This document shows positions 57,660 through 64,000 of a DNA stretch of 64,000 nt, piece by piece (the stretch's first letter is position 1; the number at the start of each line of letters is the position of its first letter). Source of the DNA: Symbiodinium natans (taxonomy: Eukaryota > Sar > Dinophyceae > Suessiales > Symbiodiniaceae). The translations under genes and the position numbers were made by a program. Below the pieces are notes generated by a model. It had not been told where the DNA came from. It saw only the letters and a program-made list of their open reading frames with translations, and searched no databases. The stretch is from NCBI GenBank assembly GCA_905221605.1, contig CAJNDS010001779.1, positions 237,146 to 301,145 of the forward strand, in the 5' to 3' direction.

Positions 57660-58010
57660 GCTTCAGGGGTTCAGGGTGGGTATTGGGCTTAGGGTTTTAG
57701 GGTGTTTGGGGTGTGTTTAGGGCGTTTAGGGTGTTTAGGGTGTTGGGGGTTTGAAGGCTTCTAGGGATGCATTTAGGAATAGTCTGGCTTCCTTATCATG
57801 GTGTACTTATTGAAGCTCCTTGACAGCAACCTGGCCACCCCACGACCCAAAAACCCTGAAAACCTAATCCGCTACAATCGAAAAACGGACAACCCCAAAA
57901 ACATGGGGGTGGTGTCACGATTTAACCCTTCCAATTTAGAGGGCGGGGCCCAAATAAGCAACCCCCTATAAACCCCCGACAGCCCTCCATAAGGGCCCTC
58001 TGCAAACCTA
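57660..58010. other. Spacer with a possible 24-nt exon
   Basis: Minus 57807-57830 reads LLSRSFN between TGGCCAG and GTACACC. The rest is degenerate repeat. A GTGTTTAGGGTGTTT-type run lies at 57705-57745. Confidence 0.3.
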
Positions 58011-58166
58011 AACCCTAAACTAAACCCTAAACCCTAAACCCTAAACCCTGAACCCTCTAAACCCTAAACCCTAAACCCTAAACCCTAAACCCTAAACCCT
58101 AAACCCCAAACCCTAAACCCTAAACCCTAAACCCTAAACCCTAAACCCTAAACCCTAACATGGCAG

Positions 58167-58222
58167 CCTCGGGAGCCCGAGGAGCGTGGCAAATGCTGCC
58201 AGCCTCAGCCAGCCATGGTATC
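58167..58222 (-). CDS. Candidate exon
   Basis: It reads IPWLAEAGSICHAPRAPE after GTTAAAAG, with a GC donor. It lies between the 150-bp CCCTAAA and 90-bp TTTAGGG arrays. The plus strand starts with an ATG frame too. Confidence 0.42.
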
Positions 58223-58230
58223 CTTTTAAC

Positions 58231-58317
58231 AGGGTTTAGGGTTTAGGGTTTAGGGTTTAGGGTTTAGGGTTTAGGGTTTAGGGTTTAGGGTTTAGGGTTT
58301 AGGGTTTAGGGTTTAGG
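58231..58317. repeat. Telomere-type array, 12 TTTAGGG copies
   Basis: Perfect units. It is the counterpart of CCCTAAA at 58010-58158 on the other side of the exon. Confidence 0.96.
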
Positions 58318-58770
58318 GAGGGGTTTTTTGTTTGCTTCAATTTTTTGAGGGTCGGGTTTTGACATTGGTGCGCTTATAGGTTTCTTTTTTCGTTCAGGGT
58401 GCTTTTGTGGTGGCGCTTTAAGGGTTTCAAGGATGTTTTTCGGGGCTTCGGTGTGTTTAGGGGGGTGTAGGGCTTTGGGACTTCGGGTTAGCGGGGTTGA
58501 GGGTTTCAGGTTCAGGGTTTTGGGTTTTGGGCTTAGGGCGCGACTCAGGCCAAAAACTTCAAGTGGTGGAGCTTAAGTGAGAGGGCTCAAGAGTTTCAGG
58601 GGTCTGAAGGCTTTCGGACCCAAACCAACCCTTGCATTCACAAGAATCCAGGAGGGGGGTGTAAGGAAGGAGAGGGGGGGGGGCGATGAATGGGCCCTAT
58701 ATTGCCTCAGTATTTGGGGTTTAGGGTTTAGGGTTCAGGGTTTAGGGTTAGGGTGTGGGCGTGTTTTTTT
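58318..58770. other. Spacer, T/G-rich
   Basis: Degenerate telomeric words and a G-run at 58673-58683. Plus-strand frame 58577-58870 lacks borders. Confidence 0.3.
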
Positions 58771-58774
58771 CTGT

Positions 58775-58822
58775 GCAGGGACTCGGGGGTCATGTGGTTG
58801 TCGAAACTACGGTCCTTTTTTG
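58775..58822 (-). CDS. Candidate exon
   Basis: It reads FDNHMTPESLHR, with acceptor GACCGTAG. The left border is near an AAAAACACG stretch and is not clear. Confidence 0.4.
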
Positions 58823-59026
58823 GATCCCTATTCTAATCTTACTTGCCCAAAACCCAAGGAAAAAATTTGAAACTTTCAGAATAGACTACCTTAAAAGAAG
58901 CCAGTAAGTAATACGGCACCTAGTTTCTGGGGTAGCCCCAAAAGGGATCATAGTTTTGACAATATCACCGGACTCGTGGTGAGTTTGGGAAGGCACCAAA
59001 CTGGGAAATCCGGTCACCATGCGGTC

Positions 59027-59320
59027 CTAAGGGTCCATTTGCTTGGTTCCAAGCACCCGAGGACAGCCTAGAAGTCTCGGGTCGAAGGTGTCTATGTCCA
59101 GGTTGTCAGAACAGGCACGCCCCTCAAAACTCCTCCCGCCAAGCCCAAAACCAGGTCGGCCCCTTTTTTTCTGTCTGGAATGGGTACCCCCCCCCCCCCC
59201 TTTTCTGGAAGCGGACGGTTTGCCGGAACCAGGGGGTGGTTGGAGTCCCGTTACTGAATCTGAGTGGAGTTCTCGTCGGCATAGCAGCTGATAATAGCCA
59301 AGTCCTACAGAAACCACCAA
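59027..59320 (-). CDS. Coding-like stretch with an internal C-run
   Basis: It reads RACSDNLDIDTFDPRLLGCP then RVLGTKQMDP at its end and SDSVTGLQPPPGSGKPSASR near its start, with glycines from a 12-C run (59189-59200) between. The two outer parts look coding. Confidence 0.45.
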   Translation of the reverse strand: MVVSVGLGYYQLLCRRELHSDSVTGLQPPPGSGKPSASRKGGGGGTHSRQKKRGRPGFGLGGRSFEGRACSDNLDIDTFDPRLLGCPRVLGTKQMDP

Positions 59321-59521
59321 AGCTTGTCTAGCTGTAGGGTTTTAGGGCCCGTCAAACACCATTTCCTACCATGACTCGCCATTTCCCCACCATTTCCTAC
59401 CATGACACCCCACCCACTCCCCCACCACCGCGACTGTCCACCTCCCGCCCCAACGCCGGCCCCCGGCCGAGGCGGGACGCGTAGCCGTTAAAGGTACTCA
59501 CAAAAATTCCTGAAGCCTTAC

Positions 59522-59591
59522 AGCGAACAAGATGAGGCTTCCCACCATCGGCTTTGGCAGCCAGTCCGGGAAGTGTTTGTCATACAGAGAC
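59522..59591 (-). CDS. Candidate exon with GTAAGG donor
   Basis: It reads LYDKHFPDWLPKPMVGSLIL then FA, from ACCCTAAG (array edge) to GCT/GTAAGGC. Confidence 0.6.
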
Positions 59592-59599
59592 CTTAGGGT

Positions 59600-59770
59600 G
59601 GGTTTAGGGTTTAGGGTTTAGGGTTTAGGGTTTAGGGTTTAGGGTTTAGGGTTTAGGGTTTAGGGTTTAGGGTTTAGGGTTTAGGGTTTAGGGTTTAGGG
59701 TTTAGCGTTTAGGGTTCGGGTTTAGGGTTTAGGGATTAGGGATTAGGGATTAGGGTCTAGGGTTTAGGGT
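59600..59770. repeat. TTTAGGG array with an ATTAGGG sub-block
   Basis: About 20 copies, including three tandem GATTAGG variants near 59733. Confidence 0.95.
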
Positions 59771-59929
59771 TTAGGTTTTTGTTCTAGTTCAGAACCCTTC
59801 ACACCCAACCCTGCGCGCGAGACATGCCTGGATGTTACACCCCAAGCACCCCAAAACACCCAGCAAAACGTTGTGCCAAGGTTCGTTCATGCTTTGGGTT
59901 CCCACCCTCAGGCCTATAACTACTATTTG

Positions 59930-60046
59930 CTTAAGAATCCCCCCCAAAAAATAAGAATCCCTATATATGTCCCCTTAATCAGGAAGAATAATTTCTATTT
60001 TTTCTGGGGGGGGGGGGGGGGTTCTTAAGCAATTCGTAGATAACAG
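59930..60046. mobile_element. MITE-like element, family 7
   Basis: TACTATTTGCTTAAGAATCC to GGGTTCTTAAGCAATTCGTAG. A 17-G run lies in its right arm. It touches exon 60047-60085. Confidence 0.85.
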
Positions 60047-60085
60047 CCATAATACACACTACAAACGCAACGCTATGAACCCGGT
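60047..60085 (-). CDS. Candidate exon squeezed between two MITEs
   Basis: It reads HRVHSVAFVVCIMA. The acceptor CCTCCAAG is the family-1 end and the donor GTTATCTACGAATTGC runs into family 7. Confidence 0.45.
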
Positions 60086-60086
60086 G

Positions 60087-60302
60087 CTTGGAGGTTCATG
60101 GTTACTTGTCAGCAGGGTTTAGGGTTTAGGGTTTAGGGTTTAGGGTTTAGGGTTTAGGGTTTAGGGTTTAGGGTTTAGGGTTTAGGGTTTAGGGTTTAGG
60201 GTTTAGGGTTTAGGGTTTAGGGTTTCGGGTTTCGGGTTTAGGGTTTAGGGTTTTCAGGCACTTCTAGCCCTACTTACCAGTACCATGAACCTCCAAGCAA
60301 GC
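60087..60302. mobile_element. MITE family 1 split by a telomeric array
   Basis: The left arm GCTTGGAGGTTCATGG and right arm CCATGAACCTCCAAGCA are intact, but positions 60114-60254 between them are about 20 TTTAGGG copies. Confidence 0.85.
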
Positions 60303-60335
60303 CCTATCTCGAAATCTTCCTGGTTGCTGAGTACC
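60303..60335 (-). CDS. Candidate micro-exon at a MITE end
   Basis: It reads VLSNQEDFEI after TTTTTCTGCGCAG. The intron opens GCTTGCTTGGAGG, the family-1 end. Confidence 0.45.
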
Positions 60336-60551
60336 CTGCGCAGAAAAAGGCAAACCCTTTTTCAATTATGGTAGGATGATATATACCCCAAAAGGTTAAA
60401 GGTTACCGACCCAGCTACTGAATCCCTAATCCCTAAACCCTAAACCCTAAACGCTAAACCCTAAACCCTAAACCCTAAACCAGAAACCCTAAACCCTAAA
60501 CCCTAAACCCTAAACCCTAAACCCTAAACCGGACTCCGACCGTTTTCTCAC

Positions 60552-60613
60552 GATCCAAGGCCCATCCTAAGGCCCAGGCCCGCGGCGCCAAAAGCCGTGC
60601 AAAGCCTCGACTT
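60552..60613 (-). CDS. Candidate exon
   Basis: It reads KSRLCTAFGAAGLGLRMGLG, from GCGCGGCAG to ATC/GTGAGA. CCCTAAA lies left and TTTAGGG right. Confidence 0.55.
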
Positions 60614-60981
60614 CTGCCGCGCCATTAAGCGTTTAGGTGTAAAGGGTTTAGGGTTTAGGGCTAGGGTTTAGGGTTTAGGGTTTAGGTGTAAAGGGTTTAG
60701 GGTTTAGGGTTTATGGTTGAGGGTTTAGGTTTCGGAAGGACTCAGGGCTCAAAGGTTGTTCATCGGGGTCTAGCGGTTTAAGGGTTTCACAGGGGCTTAG
60801 GGGAGTCTGGGTTTAGGGGCTTCGGGGCTTATAGGGTACCGCGTGACAGCCCAAATACGGATGCTAAATTGCTTGGTCTACTGTAGGGTTCAGGGCCAAG
60901 CAGCCTAGAATAATCTCCCATATTTGATAACCCTTCAATCCCACAAAAAGAAATCTGAACTACACAGCCTTGACGTTAAGC

Positions 60982-61017
60982 CACGAGGACGGTGGTCGCA
61001 AGTGAGGTGCGGAACTT
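60982..61017 (-). CDS. Candidate micro-exon
   Basis: It reads KFRTSLATTVLV between TTAGGGCAG and a GC donor. Confidence 0.43.
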
Positions 61018-61150
61018 CTGCCCTAAGCGTACAAATCCCCAACGGTAGTAAACACAACCCTAACGGCCCTACCCTGAGCCCTGTAAACCCTGTAAAGCTT
61101 ATAAACCCCCAAACCCTAAAACCTAAACTCTAAACCCTGGACCCTAAACC

Positions 61151-61250
61151 TATACTCCCCTTAGAACCTTAATAACCAAAAAGTGCTTAATATCCTCTTG
61201 GGTTTTACATAAACAAAAGTTTAAAAAAAAAAAAACACAAGGGGGATACA
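61151..61250. mobile_element. MITE-like element, family 2
   Basis: TATACTCCCCTTAGAACC to CACAAGGGGGATACA, with an A-run. Confidence 0.82.
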
Positions 61251-61501
61251 GAAACCCCAGCACAAACACACAGTGTACACCCAACAGGAATGTCAGGCAA
61301 GTCTCTGGGGCCCAGCCATTCCTTCAGTCATGGTAGACACCTAGAAACCCCAAACCCCCACGTTCTCTAAACCCAAACTCCTAAACCCTAAACCCTAACC
61401 CTAAACCCTAAACCCTAAACCCTAAACCCTACACCCTAAACCCTAAACCTAAACCCTAAACCCCAACCCCTGAACCCAAAACCCTAAACTTTGAGCCCCA
61501 C

Positions 61502-61544
61502 GCCTGGTCCACTTCTCGCGATGTGAAGGGTCCTTGCCTTGGCG
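61502..61544 (-). CDS. Candidate exon
   Basis: It reads QGKDPSHREKWTRR between GCCATGAG and GGC/GTGGGGC. Confidence 0.48.
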
Positions 61545-61833
61545 CTCATGGCAGTTGAGGGTTTGGGAATACTTGCTATTGGGGTGGAAGGTTTAGGGTT
61601 TAGGGTTTAGGGTTTAGGGTTTAGGGTTTATTTAGGGTTTAGGGTTTAGGGTTTAGGGTTAAGGATTTGGAGGTGGATCCTGAGAGACTTACGAGTGCTT
61701 AGTAGACGATCAAAGAGTAACTAACACGTAGGGGGGAAGATCAGGGACCTCGCCCCCCCTAATTGTGTCTAAGCACCTCTACTTTTACTGGGTTGGCCTC
61801 AAAACCCTTTGACGAATAGTTAAATAGCTTGCA

Positions 61834-61962
61834 TATGGGGGTTTACGAAAACAAGGGACCCCGAATATAGACCCACCGAAATAGTAAGATTCCCTTATAA
61901 AAAGGATCACAGAAAGCTACCCCCCCCCCCCCCCCACCCCAATTTCGGAGACACCCATAATC
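61834..61962. mobile_element. MITE-like element, family 6
   Basis: GCATATGGGGGTTTACGAAA to ATTTCGGAGACACCCATAAT; C-run at 61920-61935. Confidence 0.72.
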
Positions 61963-61967
61963 GAATG

Positions 61968-62068
61968 GGATGTTCCCCCTTTATAGCAACAGGTTCTTAA
62001 TGGGGATGATCGTACCCCCGACTATCATTCCTACTAAGGACTGTTAGTATAAGGGGGAACATCCAAAC
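61968..62068. mobile_element. MITE-like element, family 5
   Basis: GGGATGTTCCCCCTTTATAG to AGTATAAGGGGGAACATCC. It is directly followed by family 3. Confidence 0.82.
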
Positions 62069-62069
62069 C

Positions 62070-62197
62070 CATATTGAAGCAGGGTTGATATTTCTTATAC
62101 CCCCAAAAGGGCACCAGGTATATACACTCACCAATACTAAGCAGCAACCTTATACACACTCACCAAAAACAGTACAACATAAACCCTGCTTCATATA
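62070..62197. mobile_element. MITE-like element, family 3
   Basis: CATATTGAAGCAGGGTTGAT to AAACCCTGCTTCATATAG. Families 6, 5 and 3 are packed head to tail here. Confidence 0.85.
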
Positions 62198-62275
62198 GGG
62201 TCCCCGAGAAACCCACACAAGGAACATTAAAGAGATCCCCGGAAGCCCACCTAGTCGAGCTTCAGGTATACTTAC

Positions 62276-62295
62276 AAGCCGAGTTATATCCGTGC
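62276..62295 (-). CDS. Candidate 20-nt micro-exon
   Basis: HGYNSA lies between GTAGTATTTCAG and GCTT/GTAAGTAT, both near-ideal. It lies beside the family-7 element. Confidence 0.38.
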
Positions 62296-62309
62296 CTGAA
62301 ATACTACTG

Positions 62310-62392
62310 TTTGCTTAAGAACCCCCACTCCCCCACCCCCAAAAAAAACACACACACACACACACAAAATTATCCCTAGATTGAGTTTTTTT

Positions 62393-62427
<35 letters not shown>

Positions 62428-62461
62428 GGGGGGGGGGGGGGATTCTTAAGGAAATAGTAGT
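62310..62461. mobile_element. MITE-like element, family 7
   Basis: TGTTTGCTTAAGAACCCCCA to GGGATTCTTAAGGAAATAGTAG, with long CA, T and G runs inside. Confidence 0.82.
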
Positions 62462-62512
62462 ATAAGGATCTCTGTCCCTCGAATTCTGTCTAGGGACCTC
62501 TAAGTCACACAC

Positions 62513-62539
62513 CATGACGTCCAGGCGGCGAGGAAGCGG
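62513..62539 (-). CDS. Candidate micro-exon
   Basis: RFLAAWTS lies between CCTCCAAAG and CATG/GTGTGTG. Confidence 0.38.
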
Positions 62540-62827
62540 CTTTGGAGGATGCCCTGAACAAAAACAAAAAAGGGTTTAGGGTTTGGGGTTTGGGGTTTGG
62601 GGTTTGGGGTTTAGGGTTTAGGGTTTAGGGTTTAGGGTTTAGGGGTTGGGAACTGCGTGAGGGAGGCGGGGGAGGATATCGGATATCATAAATCATAGAT
62701 TGAGGCTTTGGGTTGAAATACCTGACAGGCAGGATGCCTGTATGAGCGAAACGTCTGACGACTCACGAACCCAAAGCCCTACAAACCCTACACCTACACC
62801 CCAACATGAACCTCATGATGAAGAGAC

Positions 62828-62875
62828 CTCTGCGGACCAAACCTCCGCATTCTTACGAACAAGCTTAAGGCGCTT
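62828..62875 (-). CDS. Candidate exon
   Basis: It reads KRLKLVRKNAEVWSAE, from GACATTTTTTCAAG to GAG/GTCTCTTC. Confidence 0.55.
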
Positions 62876-62907
62876 CTTGAAAAAATGTCAGCAAATTCAG
62901 CAGGTAT

Positions 62908-63021
62908 TCAAGGAGGGGCTCCCTTACTATACTCACTGTAGTTAAGGGACTTAGAAGCTAATTTTGGGCTCCCTATAACCCAAGTTAGGGTCCTTTGTAA
63001 CTGTACTTATAACTTGGGGGG
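62908..63021. mobile_element. MITE-like element, family 4 (diverged)
   Basis: AAGGAGGGGCTCCCTTACTA to TAACTTGGGGGGAACCC. The last bases merge into CCCTAAA. Confidence 0.75.
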
Positions 63022-63072
63022 AACCCTAAACCCTAAACCCTAAACCCCCCTTCTAGAGTTTAGGATGAGTAC

Positions 63073-63135
63073 ATCAAGCCACGCCTCATACTCATTGCCA
63101 GGGTGGCATGGGTCGCATGTCACAGTCAGATTGTC
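63073..63135 (-). CDS. Candidate exon
   Basis: It reads DNLTVTCDPCHPGNEYEAWL then D, from ACTGGCGAG to TTGAT/GTACTCATC. It has a C-x2-C pair. TTTAGGG lies on the right. Confidence 0.57.
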
Positions 63136-63296
63136 CTCGCCAGTCAGGCGTGATCAGGTTTAGGGTTTAGGGTTTAGGGTTTAGGGTTTAGGGTTTAGGG
63201 TTTAGGGTTTAGGGTTTAGGGGGTGTGCAAGCGTGGCCCGAGTCCTTACTCCCCGCACCCCAAAGCATCCACCCAAACACAAACCCAATGCCCTGA

Positions 63297-63424
63297 TTGG
63301 AGGCTCATGGGTACTTGAAAAGTAGTGTTGTGAGTACCCTAACGAAGGGTATAACGTGAGCTACCCTACTGTTTAGGGTTTAGGGTTTAGGGTTTAGGGT
63401 CTGCACCCATGCACCTCCCAAGTA
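63297..63424. mobile_element. MITE family 1 containing a short telomeric array
   Basis: The arms GATTGGAGGCTCATGGGTAC and CACCCATGCACCTCCCAAGTA enclose four TTTAGGG copies at 63371-63400. Confidence 0.75.
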
Positions 63425-63521
63425 CCTTTTGGGGACCTCGGATGGCGGTGTCGAAAAGCAGCAAAAGTGTTTAGCGTTTAGGGTGCTAGGAAAGCCACAG
63501 CACTACCCCCTGATCATGCAC

Positions 63522-63598
63522 CGAAGCCCAAGCCCTTCACACGGCGGTCCTTGCAGAACACCTGCTGCACCAATTGCCGCGCGTCCGTGCACATGTCC
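63522..63598 (-). CDS. Candidate exon
   Basis: It reads DMCTDARQLVQQVFCKDRRV then KGLGF, from CTTCAGCCAG to TTCG/GTGCATG. GC3 is very high. Confidence 0.62.
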
Positions 63599-63782
63599 CT
63601 GGCTGAAGGGCGACTCGAAACACAGGGCTTCCTGATGAGGCGGACTCCCCAACAAGTGTGATCGCGATCATGGTCCGCTTTGTTCTCTATTGAGAAGTTA
63701 GCACACATTGCAGCATGGGCGTATAACCATCAGCTTAACCTTCCACACAGCTTGATTTCTTTTACAAGCCGAGCAGGTGCAC

Positions 63783-63863
63783 CTCTCCGTGGCGGACAGG
63801 TTGAGCGGTGCCAAGCCGTTGGCAAGAAAATGCGCGTTTTTGAAGGGCACGAGGTTCTCCTGG
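63783..63863 (-). CDS. Candidate exon, most upstream seen
   Basis: It reads QENLVPFKNAHFLANGLAPL then NLSATE, from CCGTAACCGCAG to AGAG/GTGCACC. It is open over 81 nt with consistent codon bias. Its upstream partner lies beyond the window. Confidence 0.62.
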
Positions 63864-64000
63864 CTGCGGTTACGGGGGCTTTCAGGGCTTTAGGATGTTT
63901 AGGCCCCTATTTAAACCCTAAACCCTGAACCCTGAACCCTAAAGCCCAAAAGGCGTACTGCTCCATAGGAACTAAGGGCCTTGTTGGATTTTGGCGTTTC

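Overview
The window looks like nuclear DNA of a dinoflagellate, most likely from the Symbiodiniaceae or a close relative. Four things point there: plant-type TTTAGGG/CCCTAAA repeats, GC-rich third codon positions, what look like GC and GA splice donors beside GT, and one long protein of a type I associate with dinoflagellates (membrane part plus a C-terminal domain with HNWGN, WICAFAVNQH and AWCMAEIAEA motifs). This assignment is inference. No rRNA, tRNA, spliced-leader gene, bacterial operon or CRISPR array was seen.

Layout. Internal telomere-type arrays of 20 to 700 bp occur every few hundred bases from end to end, in both orientations. Between them lie short GC-rich segments (about 25 to 145 bp) that stay open in at least one frame and carry splice-like borders. 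Read on the minus strand, about 90 of them make plausible exons, from about 63.86 kb down to 1.39 kb. The typical order on the plus strand is CCCTAAA array, exon, TTTAGGG array. Each minus-strand intron therefore tends to begin with TTTAGGG repeats (often as GTTTAGGG, giving the GT donor) and to end with CCCTAAA repeats before AG. The introns are also packed with at least eight families of short inverted-repeat (MITE-like) elements, whose ends often fall at or within a few bases of the proposed splice sites. I read the window as part of one or more very large minus-strand genes broken up by introner-like elements, some with telomeric-repeat ends.

Region by region: 1-8.5 kb holds exons including a Walker A (7.1 kb) and a Walker B/NACHT-like (1.4 kb) segment. 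9.1-11.0 kb is an inverted-repeat block with a huge G-tract. 11.3-26.8 kb is exons plus MITEs, an AT-rich palindromic island (13.5 kb) and a minisatellite (16.5 kb). 27.47-29.60 kb is the only long gene. 29.7-48.8 kb is dense exons, with a (TTG/GTC)n microsatellite at 43.5-44.1 kb. 49.56-51.38 kb is a foldback element with a 653-bp tandem duplication. 51.8-52.4 kb is a (TAC)n microsatellite. 52.5-63.9 kb is more exons and MITEs.

Limits: most short segments are open on both strands because of base composition, and I had no RNA data. Strand and borders rest on frame, GC3, splice motifs and the consistent minus-strand trend. Whether the exons belong to one gene or several, and what most of them do, cannot be read from the sequence.
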